From JBOHNM01 sp050730675 (GTDB lineage: Bacteria; Planctomycetota; Phycisphaerae; Phycisphaerales; UBA1924), in assembly GCA_050730675.1 (NCBI GenBank), contig JBOHNM010000054.1:1-24270 (forward strand): a stretch of DNA of 24,270 nucleotides, given 5' to 3'. Under the pieces are notes generated by a model, which ran no database searches, was not told where the DNA came from, and saw nothing but the letters and a program-made list of their open reading frames with translations. Below, in pieces: positions 15,539-22,379 of this stretch. The first letter of the stretch is position 1. Every line of letters starts with the position of its first letter. Made by a program: the position numbers and the translations under genes.

Positions 15539-16906
15539 GTGTCCCGGGCTCGCCACAAGGACCCTCGATTGAAGTTCGCCCTCCACTGGAAGATCCTGAT
15601 CGGTCTGGGGCTCGGCATCGGTGTCGGCTTGGCGATCAAGTCCTGGAGCCCCGAGATCCAGCGACTGCTCGATCCGGACGGCGATGGTCAAGGGTTCGGC
15701 CCGGGCCTGATCGCGTTCCTGACCAACCTCGTCACGGTTGCCGGAGAACTCTTCAAGCGGGCACTGCAGTTCATCGCTGTCCCCATCATCCTCTTCGCGC
15801 TCATCCTCGCGATCGGCTCGCTCGGGGATCTGCGGGCGCTCGGCCGGATCGGCGGCAAAACGATCGGCATTTTCCTTTGCACCGCCACGTTGAGCGTGGT
15901 GGTTGGGCTGGTCCTGGTGAACGTCATCCGCCCGGGCGGCGAGCGGTTCATCAGCGCCGACGCGCGGGCGCAGTTGAGCGAGTCGATGGACCCGACGGCC
16001 GCAACCAAACTCACCACGGCGGCCAAGAGCACCAAGCCCTGGGACCTGATCAAAGAGATCGTTCCAATCAACCCGTTCGATGCGCTCGCGCGGGGCGACA
16101 TGCTCCAGATCGTGGTCCTCGCTCTGCTCCTTGGAATCGCTCTCAGCCTTCTGCCGAAGGAGACCTCAGCCCCGGTCCTTGCAGTAGTCAGGGGTTTGGC
16201 GGAAGCCTTCACGTCGATCGTCCGTGGCATTATGCACCTGGCGCCTTACGGCGTGTTCTGTCTGATTGTCCCGATCGTCGCCACGCTCGGTTTCGGCGTG
16301 CTTTCATCCCTCGGCGCATACTGCGTGACGGTTCTCATCGGCCTCGCGATCATTCAGTTCGCTATCTACGGCGCTGTAGTCAAGGTCTTCTCGGGCATGC
16401 GGCTTCGGGATTTCTACCGCGGCATTGCGCAGGTGCAAGTGGTCGCATTCAGCAGTTCCAGTTCCGCCGCAACGTTGCCGGTCACGATCCAGAATGTGCG
16501 TGACCGACTGGGTGTGCCGGCCGATATCACGGGCTTCGTCTGCGCGATGGGCGCCAAGATCAATATGGACGGCACGGCGCTTATGCAGGCGATCGCGGTC
16601 GTCTTCCTTGCCCAGTTTTACCAGCAAGACCTCACACTGGCACAGCAGGCGTCGATTGTCCTTACCGCCGTCGTTGCCGCCATCGGCTCCCCCGGCATTC
16701 CCTCCGGCGGGATGGTGATGCTCGTGATTGTGCTGCAGACCTACGGCGTCAACCCCGCGGGGATCGCGATGATCCTCGCGGTCGATCGCGTGCTGGATAT
16801 GTGCCGCACGATCGTTAACGTTACCGGCGATGCCGCCGTCGCGGTGGCCGTTGCCGCATCAGAAAAGCGACTTGGCCCGTTGCCACCACCCGCGGCCACG
16901 ACCTAG
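15539..16906 (+). CDS. Dicarboxylate/amino acid:cation symporter (DAACS, GltP/DctA family)
   Basis: A 455-residue inner-membrane transporter that takes up glutamate, aspartate or C4-dicarboxylates with sodium or protons. Both DAACS signatures are clear: the serine-rich hairpin AFSSSSSAATLPVTIQN and the cation/substrate helix GAKINMDGTALMQAI. PSGGMVMLVIVLQTYG and DRVLDMCRTIVNVTGDA follow near the C-terminus. About eight hydrophobic helices plus two re-entrant hairpins are expected. I used the GTG at 15539; a TTG at 15569 would remove ten residues and cannot be excluded. A loop of some 60 residues after the first helices (RPGGERFISADARAQLSES) is longer and more charged than in GltP. Substrate is not determined by the sequence. 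Confidence 0.9.
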   Translation: MSRARHKDPRLKFALHWKILIGLGLGIGVGLAIKSWSPEIQRLLDPDGDGQGFGPGLIAFLTNLVTVAGELFKRALQFIAVPIILFALILAIGSLGDLRALGRIGGKTIGIFLCTATLSVVVGLVLVNVIRPGGERFISADARAQLSESMDPTAATKLTTAAKSTKPWDLIKEIVPINPFDALARGDMLQIVVLALLLGIALSLLPKETSAPVLAVVRGLAEAFTSIVRGIMHLAPYGVFCLIVPIVATLGFGVLSSLGAYCVTVLIGLAIIQFAIYGAVVKVFSGMRLRDFYRGIAQVQVVAFSSSSSAATLPVTIQNVRDRLGVPADITGFVCAMGAKINMDGTALMQAIAVVFLAQFYQQDLTLAQQASIVLTAVVAAIGSPGIPSGGMVMLVIVLQTYGVNPAGIAMILAVDRVLDMCRTIVNVTGDAAVAVAVAASEKRLGPLPPPAATT

Positions 16907-16947
16907 CGGCCCCACGGACCAAGGTCTGTTCGCTCTGTGAGGCCAAT

Positions 16948-18021
16948 ATGCAATTGACGCTCATCGTCATTCCGCTCGTGCTTGCAACGCTGATGGCATC
17001 CTCTGCTCAACCGCCCGCATCACCGCCGCCCGCCTCCGCACCGGCTGCGCCGGTGAATACTCCGACAGATGACGCCAACCCAGCTCGCATCGCCGATGCC
17101 GAAGCCCACTACCCGATCGACGTGACCGCCAAGACGCTGGCCTCACCCAAAGCGCTCGCCACCCTGCAGAGTCCGGGCAAAGTGCTGTTCTCTGATGGTT
17201 TTGAGTCGGCCGATGCGCTCAAAGCCGCGTTCGAGGTTCTTGGCCTGCCCGAGGGACGCGTGAAGCTCACCAGCCGTATCAAGTACGCGCACAGCGGATC
17301 CGGAGCCTTGCAGCTCACCGCCCCCGCCAACAACGGTAAGTCCATCGGCGCCGGGCCGACGTACTGGTTCGGCGCCGAGAAAGACGGCGGAGGTCAGAAT
17401 CGTGTCTACCTGCGTTACTACCTCAAGTTCGCGGACGACTACGACCAGGGGAACCTCAACCACACGGGCGCGAGCCTTGCCGCGGTCACGGGCAACAACA
17501 TGTGGGAGGGCATGGGCGCCGCCGGGATCCGGCCCAAAGGCAACGACCGATTCACCGTCGGCTTTGAACCTTGGCGTGATTGGGGCCGTCATGAACCGCC
17601 CGGTGTCATGCATCTCTACACCTACTGGATGGACATGCGCCGCGACCGCGACGGTCATTTCTGGGGTAACATGTTCATCCCCGAGCCGGCCGGCCGCATC
17701 AACCCCAAGCGAGGCGAGTGGCGCTGCTACGAGCAGATGATCAAGGCCAACACGCCCGGACAGGCGGACGGCGAACTCGCCGCATGGATCGACGGCAAGC
17801 TCTACGGCCATTTCACCGGCTTCCGCTGGCGAACGACGCCCGCCGTCAAGCTCAAGCGGTTCAGCCTGAGCGTCTACATGCACCAGTCCAACCGCGACAA
17901 CATCGTCTGGTACGACGACGTCGTGCTCTCTACCGGGTACGTCGGATCGGTTGCGGCTTCAGCGCCTGCCGTCCAGCAGCCTTCGGCGCCTACAAACGAA
18001 AAACCGCGTGAACACCCTTGA
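16948..18021 (+). CDS. Secreted lectin-fold protein, polysaccharide-lyase-14-like
   Basis: A 357-residue protein with an N-terminal signal peptide (residues 1 to about 20, hydrophobic core LIVIPLVLATLMASSA). A Pro/Ala-rich linker of about 25 residues follows. The body has the look of a concanavalin-type beta-sandwich seen in alginate/heparin lyases: NRVYLRYYLKFADDY, GEWRCYEQMIKANTPG, GELAAWIDGKLYGH and NIVWYDDVVLST. The C-terminal tail is again Ala/Pro rich. GAGG with a five-base spacer supports the ATG at 16948. It may bind or cleave an extracellular polysaccharide; the catalytic residues are not ones I can name. The last 32 bases overlap the convergent formamidase gene. Confidence 0.7.
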   Translation: MQLTLIVIPLVLATLMASSAQPPASPPPASAPAAPVNTPTDDANPARIADAEAHYPIDVTAKTLASPKALATLQSPGKVLFSDGFESADALKAAFEVLGLPEGRVKLTSRIKYAHSGSGALQLTAPANNGKSIGAGPTYWFGAEKDGGGQNRVYLRYYLKFADDYDQGNLNHTGASLAAVTGNNMWEGMGAAGIRPKGNDRFTVGFEPWRDWGRHEPPGVMHLYTYWMDMRRDRDGHFWGNMFIPEPAGRINPKRGEWRCYEQMIKANTPGQADGELAAWIDGKLYGHFTGFRWRTTPAVKLKRFSLSVYMHQSNRDNIVWYDDVVLSTGYVGSVAASAPAVQQPSAPTNEKPREHP

Positions 18022-18913
18022 GCGGGTTCACCTGCTGCGTGATCCGCAGATCGACCTTTGCACTCGCAAGCGCCAGCGCATCGCTGCGACCGAGTCCCAG
18101 TTCCTCTTGGAGCAGGTCGAGCATGGCCGAGGATGCTTCCATCGACGCAGCGTCCAATGTGGAGCCAAAACCGAGTGTGGCCCAGCCCCCCGCCGTCTTG
18201 ATGCGCGGCCCCTTGATCCGCATCCGGCTCAGCACGGTTAGACGCACGCGCACCTCCTCCATGGCGCACTCGATCGCCGTCCCGCTCATCTCGCCATCAC
18301 CCTGCGCGGCGTGGCCGTCTCCGATTGAGAGCAGCCCTCCCTCCACCTCCACAGGCAGCAGGAGCATCGTTCCCGCAATCAACTCCCGACAGTCCATGTT
18401 GCCGCCGGTCGCCCTTGGCGTCCAACCATCGGCGTGCTCCGCCGCGGGCGACAGCCCGATCGTGCCCGGGAACGGCCGGACGGCAACGCTGTGGCCAAGC
18501 TGGTTGGTCGCGGCGCGCCGGTCCGCGTCCAGTTCCCATCGCATGAGGGCGAGCGGCGCATCGATCAGCCCGAGCGCACTGTTGTACGCGGGATTCGCCA
18601 TTCCATTACCGGCGTACGTCCAGCCCCAGGCCGACGGCCGCACGTGCTCCATCAGAATCTCCAGCGTGTCGCCGGGCATGGCCCCGCGCACGGCCACAGG
18701 GCCGCACAGACACGGGCCATTGTCCTTCGCGGGATCGCGAGGTTCAACCTTCCGCCGCGGCGCGGTGGTCGAGGTCGGCGGCTCGAGTCCCCAACTGACG
18801 TCGGGCGTGGCAAAGCTCACCGTGTCGCCTGAATCAATGGTCAGCACCGGCCGCGCGAGCGACGAGAAGTGGGCGTGCAGATTTGGTCGATCGGGACGCA
18901 GCCAGTGGTGCAT
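17990..18913 (-). CDS. Acetamidase/formamidase family protein
   Basis: A 307-residue amidase of the FmdA/AmdA family, which hydrolyses formamide or acetamide to ammonia and the acid. Family marks are GGNMDCRELIAGTMLLLPV and IGDGHAAQGDGEMSGTAIE, containing the conserved Asp, Cys and His-rich segment. PGDTLEILMEHV lies in the N-terminal part. It is cytosolic, with no signal peptide. The ATG at 18913 lacks a Shine-Dalgarno but has TACGCT eight bases upstream on the coding strand. The gene ends inside the 3' end of the secreted protein gene. It would release nitrogen from short amides, in line with the nitrogen-scavenging pyrimidine genes. The exact amide is unknown. Confidence 0.88.
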   Translation of the reverse strand: MHHWLRPDRPNLHAHFSSLARPVLTIDSGDTVSFATPDVSWGLEPPTSTTAPRRKVEPRDPAKDNGPCLCGPVAVRGAMPGDTLEILMEHVRPSAWGWTYAGNGMANPAYNSALGLIDAPLALMRWELDADRRAATNQLGHSVAVRPFPGTIGLSPAAEHADGWTPRATGGNMDCRELIAGTMLLLPVEVEGGLLSIGDGHAAQGDGEMSGTAIECAMEEVRVRLTVLSRMRIKGPRIKTAGGWATLGFGSTLDAASMEASSAMLDLLQEELGLGRSDALALASAKVDLRITQQVNPLKGVHAVFRL

Positions 18914-18921
18914 GGTGCCCG

Positions 18922-18927
18922 AGCGTA
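18922..18927 (-). promoter_or_regulatory. TANNNT box (candidate -10) of the formamidase gene
   Basis: On the minus strand TACGCT ends eight bases before the ATG at 18913, with no Shine-Dalgarno between. It is the same arrangement as at the cystathionine gamma-lyase gene. No clear -35 is visible. Confidence 0.3.
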
Positions 18928-18944
18928 TGAGCCGCGCCGGACAA

Positions 18945-19391
18945 TCACGCCGCTTTGCGGAACGGAACGGCCTGAGTCGCTACTGCTGCCGACAACTTCA
19001 CGCGGCTGAAGACCGCCCCGATCACCGACGAGAAGTCCGCATCGAGCTGCCGGTCCCACTGCGCACCGGAGCACTCGGCGATCGCGCCCAACAGGCTCGA
19101 ACGCAGCGCCAGCATGTCGCTCGGAGCCACGCCGGCGTTGTTGAAGATGGCCGACATCCGCTCGAACACCCACCGGGCAGAGTCAAGGTGGTCCAGGTTC
19201 TTGGTCACCACCGACACCGCCTCGGCGAACTCGAAACGGGCCTGCTTGCCCGACGGGGCGGCAAGCCGGCGGCCGAAGGGCGATTGGCGTGCGAACCGCC
19301 GGAAGAAGACCGCGACCACATGGTCGAAGCTCGGCGCAATGCGGGCGATGTGCGAACGGACGCGCTGCACGGCGGCGGGATCCATGGTCAT
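18945..19391 (-). CDS. Globin-like protein lacking the proximal histidine
   Basis: A 148-residue all-helical protein whose pattern resembles single-domain bacterial globins such as Vitreoscilla haemoglobin. In order I see an A/B-helix segment (RIAPSFDHVVAVFFRRFARQSPFGRRLA), an E/F-helix segment, an AGV turn (IFNNAGVAPSDM), and G/H helices (LGAIAECSGAQWDRQLDADFSSVIGAVF). Where bacterial globins have the haem-ligating histidine four residues before the GV turn, this protein has phenylalanine. There is no nearby histidine in that helix. It may not bind haem in the usual way. AGGAGG with a six-base spacer fixes the ATG at 19391. Assignment is by eye; another helical fold is possible. Confidence 0.6.
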   Translation of the reverse strand: MTMDPAAVQRVRSHIARIAPSFDHVVAVFFRRFARQSPFGRRLAAPSGKQARFEFAEAVSVVTKNLDHLDSARWVFERMSAIFNNAGVAPSDMLALRSSLLGAIAECSGAQWDRQLDADFSSVIGAVFSRVKLSAAVATQAVPFRKAA

Positions 19392-19610
19392 GGCGGGCCT
19401 CCTGGAAGTCGGTCTGGTATCGGCCGCGATCCGTGACAGGTTTCGCTCGCGAAGCTCGGACATTTCCGCAAAGGGTTCTCCAACCGGTCCACCCCGCAGC
19501 CCCTCGCGCGGCGATGTCAAAGGGTCCGAAAAGCCCGCTGAGAATCGGCTCCTATCCTCGCCGTCTGCGGCAGTAACCCGCCCCTCCACCGCACCCAATC
19601 AGGTCCATAC

Positions 19611-20897
19611 ATGCCCACCACCACGACATCCCCCGCTGCCCCGCACGCCGCCACGCCCTTCCGCTCGCTGCCCTTCATGGGCGTCATCCGTGTCAACAAT
19701 GAGGCGATGAAGATCGGTTGGAAGATGGGCGACCCGGCGTGGACCAACCTCGGCCAGGGAATGCCCGAGGTCGGCGAGATCCCCGGCGCGCCGCCCCGCT
19801 TCAACCATTTCAAGATCGAGAACGCTGACCACGCCTACGGGCCCGTCGAGGGCATCCCCGAGCTGCGCCAGGCGATCGCCGACCACTACAACCGCCTCTT
19901 CCGCAAGGGCAAGGCCTCGCAGTACACGATGGAAAACGTGGCCGTCGCCGCCGGCGGTCGTCTTGCTCTCTCACGCATCGGTGCAGCGCTCGACCAGACC
20001 CGCATCGGCTACTTCACGCCCGACTACACGGCGTACGAGGACCTGATGACCACGTTCCACCGACTGGACCCGGTCTGGATCGATCTGCCGGCCTCCAACG
20101 GATTCAAGATCACCCCCGCCGAACTCGAGCAGCGCGTCGAGCGTGACCGCATCGGCGCACTGCTTATCAGCAACCCGTGCAACCCCACCGGCGTCATGAT
20201 CGAGGGTGAGGAACTCGCCGCATGGGTGGCCATCGGCCGCAAACGCGGCACCTACATGCTCATGGACGAGTTCTACTCTCACTACCACTACAAGGACCTC
20301 GGCATCCCCGCCTCGGGCCCGATCTCGACCGCGTCGCACGTCGGTGATGTCAACGCCGATCCCGTCGTGATCATCGACGGACTCACCAAGTGCTACCGCT
20401 ATCCGGGCTGGCGCGTGGGCTGGGTGCTCGCGCCCAAGCAGGTCATCCACACCCTCACCGCCGCCGGCAGCTTCCTCGATGGCGGCTGCTCACGCCCCAT
20501 TCAGCGGGCCGCGATCGAAGTCCTCAAGCCGGAGCGTGCCGACCAAGAGACCACCGCCGTCCGTGAAGTCTTCGCCGAGAAACAGGTGATCACCGTCGAG
20601 CGACTCTCGGAACTCGGCATCACCTTCCCCGGCGCCCTCCGCGGCACCTTCTACGCCTGGGGCTGCGTCGAAAAGCTGCCGGCGCCGCTCAATACCGGTG
20701 AGGGCTTCATGCGAGAGGCATTCAAGCACCGCGTGCTCACCGTGCCGGGCGAGTTCTTCGACGTCAACCCGCATCGCTCGCGTACGGCGCAGTCTTCGCT
20801 CACCGGCTTCGTGCGCTTCAGCTTCGGCCCGCCGCGCGACAACCTGATCGCCGGCTTGTCGCGCCTCGCGGAGATGGTGCAGTTGCACCGCAGCTAG
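19611..20897 (+). CDS. Class I/II PLP-dependent aminotransferase
   Basis: A 428-residue fold-type I aminotransferase. The PLP lysine lies in IDGLTKCYRYPGWRVGW. The substrate-side marks LGQGMPE and HAYGPVEGIPELRQAIA are in the first 90 residues, SNPCNPTGVM is in the middle, and FVRFSFGPPRDN is near the C-terminus, with the carboxylate-binding arginine. The amino-acid substrate cannot be read directly. The gene lies 166 bases upstream of a saccharopine-dehydrogenase-like gene and close to a fungal-type homoaconitase, so 2-aminoadipate/2-oxoadipate is a reasonable proposal. A general aromatic or aspartate transaminase is the alternative. The upstream region shared with the globin gene (about 220 bases) shows no strong promoter. 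Confidence 0.85.
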   Translation: MPTTTTSPAAPHAATPFRSLPFMGVIRVNNEAMKIGWKMGDPAWTNLGQGMPEVGEIPGAPPRFNHFKIENADHAYGPVEGIPELRQAIADHYNRLFRKGKASQYTMENVAVAAGGRLALSRIGAALDQTRIGYFTPDYTAYEDLMTTFHRLDPVWIDLPASNGFKITPAELEQRVERDRIGALLISNPCNPTGVMIEGEELAAWVAIGRKRGTYMLMDEFYSHYHYKDLGIPASGPISTASHVGDVNADPVVIIDGLTKCYRYPGWRVGWVLAPKQVIHTLTAAGSFLDGGCSRPIQRAAIEVLKPERADQETTAVREVFAEKQVITVERLSELGITFPGALRGTFYAWGCVEKLPAPLNTGEGFMREAFKHRVLTVPGEFFDVNPHRSRTAQSSLTGFVRFSFGPPRDNLIAGLSRLAEMVQLHRS

Positions 20898-21063
20898 GAC
20901 GGTCCCGATAGCACCATGGGTGATGAGGGTCGGTTTCCGATGATCGCGTCCGATCGCGGTCGTCGGGCGGCGATTCCCTCAACCGCCTTTGCGCGTCACC
21001 CGAACTAGTATCCCGCCCTCATTTTCTCCGCACGTATCGGACGATGGCATTCGGAGCAACGGT

Positions 21064-22275
21064 ATGAAGAGCGTTCTGGTTCTCGGCGGCGGCAAAGTCG
21101 GCAAGTCGGTCGCCGAACTGCTCCTGGCATGCGGCAAGGGCAGCTATCGCGTGGTCCTTGCCGACCGCGAGGAAGTCAACCTCAAGGAAGCCGAAGGCAA
21201 CATCTCCCGTCTCGCCTCGCGCGTGCCCTTCAAGATCGAGTTCACCGCCAAGAAGCTCGACGCCTCTGACCGCACTGCCGTCCGCGCCGCCCTTAAGGGC
21301 ATGGACTACGTCGTCTGCATGCTCCCCTTCAACCTCGTCAAGGGCGTTGCGGAAGATGCCAACGAACTCGGCGTCCACTACTTCGACGTCACGGAGGATG
21401 TCGAGACTACCGACGCGGTCAACGCCATCGCCGCCTCCGGCAAGGCCAAGGTGGCGCTCGTGCCGCAGTGCGGCCTCGCGCCGGGCTACATCGCCATCGC
21501 CGCGCACGACATCGCCCGGCGCTTCACCCAGATCCACGACCTCTTCCTCCGCGTCGGCGCGCTCTCCCAGTACACCACCAACGCCCTCAAGTACAACGTC
21601 ACCTGGTCCGCCGCGGGTGTCGTCAACGAGTACTGCGAGCCCTGCAACGCCATGCTCGGCGGCCATGAGACCAAGATCCCGGCGCTCGAAGGCCTCGAGC
21701 AGTTCGCGTTCGAGGGCGTCGAGTACGAGGCCTTCTACACCTCCGGCGGCGTCGGCAGCCTCATCGACACCCTCATCGCCGAGGGCAAGACCGGCCCCGA
21801 GACCAACATCGCCTACAAGACCATCCGCTACCCCGGCCACCGCGACCTGATGAAGTTCCTGCTCCAGGACCTGCGGCTCGGCGTCGAGCATGCCCAGCCG
21901 ACCCGCGCCGGCCGGACGTTCGACCGCGCCGCGGCCGTTGATCTCCTCGAATACGCCCTGCCGCGCACGCTCCAGGACGTCGTGGTCATCTTCATCAACG
22001 GCATCGGCGTGAACCAGTCCGGCTTCCGCGAGCAGATCAACTTCAAACGCTCAATCCCCGCGACGGACATGTTCGGGCGGATCTGGCCGGCGATCGAACT
22101 CACCACCGCGGCGGGCGTCTGCGCCATGCTTGACCTCCACCGCCTCGGCAAGCTCCGCCAGACCGGTCTTATCAAGCAGGAAGAGTGCGACCTGACCATG
22201 TTCAACCAGACGCTCTTCGGCCTCGCCTACGAGAATCCCAGCGCGATCGAGGCCGCGGTGACCGGCAAGCACTGA
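21064..22275 (+). CDS. Saccharopine dehydrogenase-like oxidoreductase
   Basis: A 403-residue enzyme with an N-terminal Rossmann fold (VLVLGGGKVGKSVAELLL, residues about 4-21) and a saccharopine-dehydrogenase C-terminal domain (QCGLAPGYIAIAAHDIA, VTWSAAGVVNEY, SGGVGSLIDTL). Family members interconvert saccharopine with 2-aminoadipate 6-semialdehyde and glutamate (LYS9 type), or with lysine and 2-oxoglutarate. Residues 78-95 (DYVVCMLPFNLVKGVAED) match the lid of the nucleotide fold. The ATG at 21064 starts the conserved fold; the in-frame upstream stretch is unlikely to be coding. Between an aminotransferase and a homoaconitase, a role in the alpha-aminoadipate pathway is favoured. Some homologues make polyamines or other opines, so the substrate is not settled. 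Confidence 0.82.
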   Translation: MKSVLVLGGGKVGKSVAELLLACGKGSYRVVLADREEVNLKEAEGNISRLASRVPFKIEFTAKKLDASDRTAVRAALKGMDYVVCMLPFNLVKGVAEDANELGVHYFDVTEDVETTDAVNAIAASGKAKVALVPQCGLAPGYIAIAAHDIARRFTQIHDLFLRVGALSQYTTNALKYNVTWSAAGVVNEYCEPCNAMLGGHETKIPALEGLEQFAFEGVEYEAFYTSGGVGSLIDTLIAEGKTGPETNIAYKTIRYPGHRDLMKFLLQDLRLGVEHAQPTRAGRTFDRAAAVDLLEYALPRTLQDVVVIFINGIGVNQSGFREQINFKRSIPATDMFGRIWPAIELTTAAGVCAMLDLHRLGKLRQTGLIKQEECDLTMFNQTLFGLAYENPSAIEAAVTGKH

Positions 22276-22303
22276 CCGCCATTGGTGGCTGCCTCGCTAA
22301 CCC

Positions 22304-22340
22304 AGCGCTCCCTTTCCTTGTCTTCCTTCGTCTCTTCGCG
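22304..22340 (+). other. Pyrimidine-rich tract upstream of the homoaconitase gene
   Basis: Nearly all bases from the end of the saccharopine-dehydrogenase-like gene region to about 22340 on the plus strand are C or T. It lies in the 104-base gap before the homoaconitase start. It may be compositional only. Confidence 0.25.
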
Positions 22341-22367
22341 CATTCGTGCTATCCCCCGGGATTCAGG

Positions 22368-22373
22368 TACCAT
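22368..22373 (+). promoter_or_regulatory. TANNNT box (candidate -10) of the homoaconitase gene
   Basis: TACCAT ends exactly six bases before the ATG at 22380. No Shine-Dalgarno is present, so a leaderless message is suggested. No -35 consensus is visible. Confidence 0.35.
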
Positions 22374-22379
22374 CTGGGC

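Noticed and set aside
18018..19436. 472-codon plus-strand open frame
   Set aside because: It is antisense to the formamidase and globin-like genes, both with family motifs or ribosome sites; its composition is Ser/Arg/Pro noise.
19392..19610. TTGACA on the minus strand at 19515-19520 as a globin promoter
   Set aside because: No AT-rich -10 lies at a suitable distance, so I did not call a promoter in this gap.
20898..21063. Possible terminator or promoter between aminotransferase and saccharopine-dehydrogenase-like gene
   Set aside because: Only short GATCG-rich repeats without a stable stem or T-run; nothing convincing.
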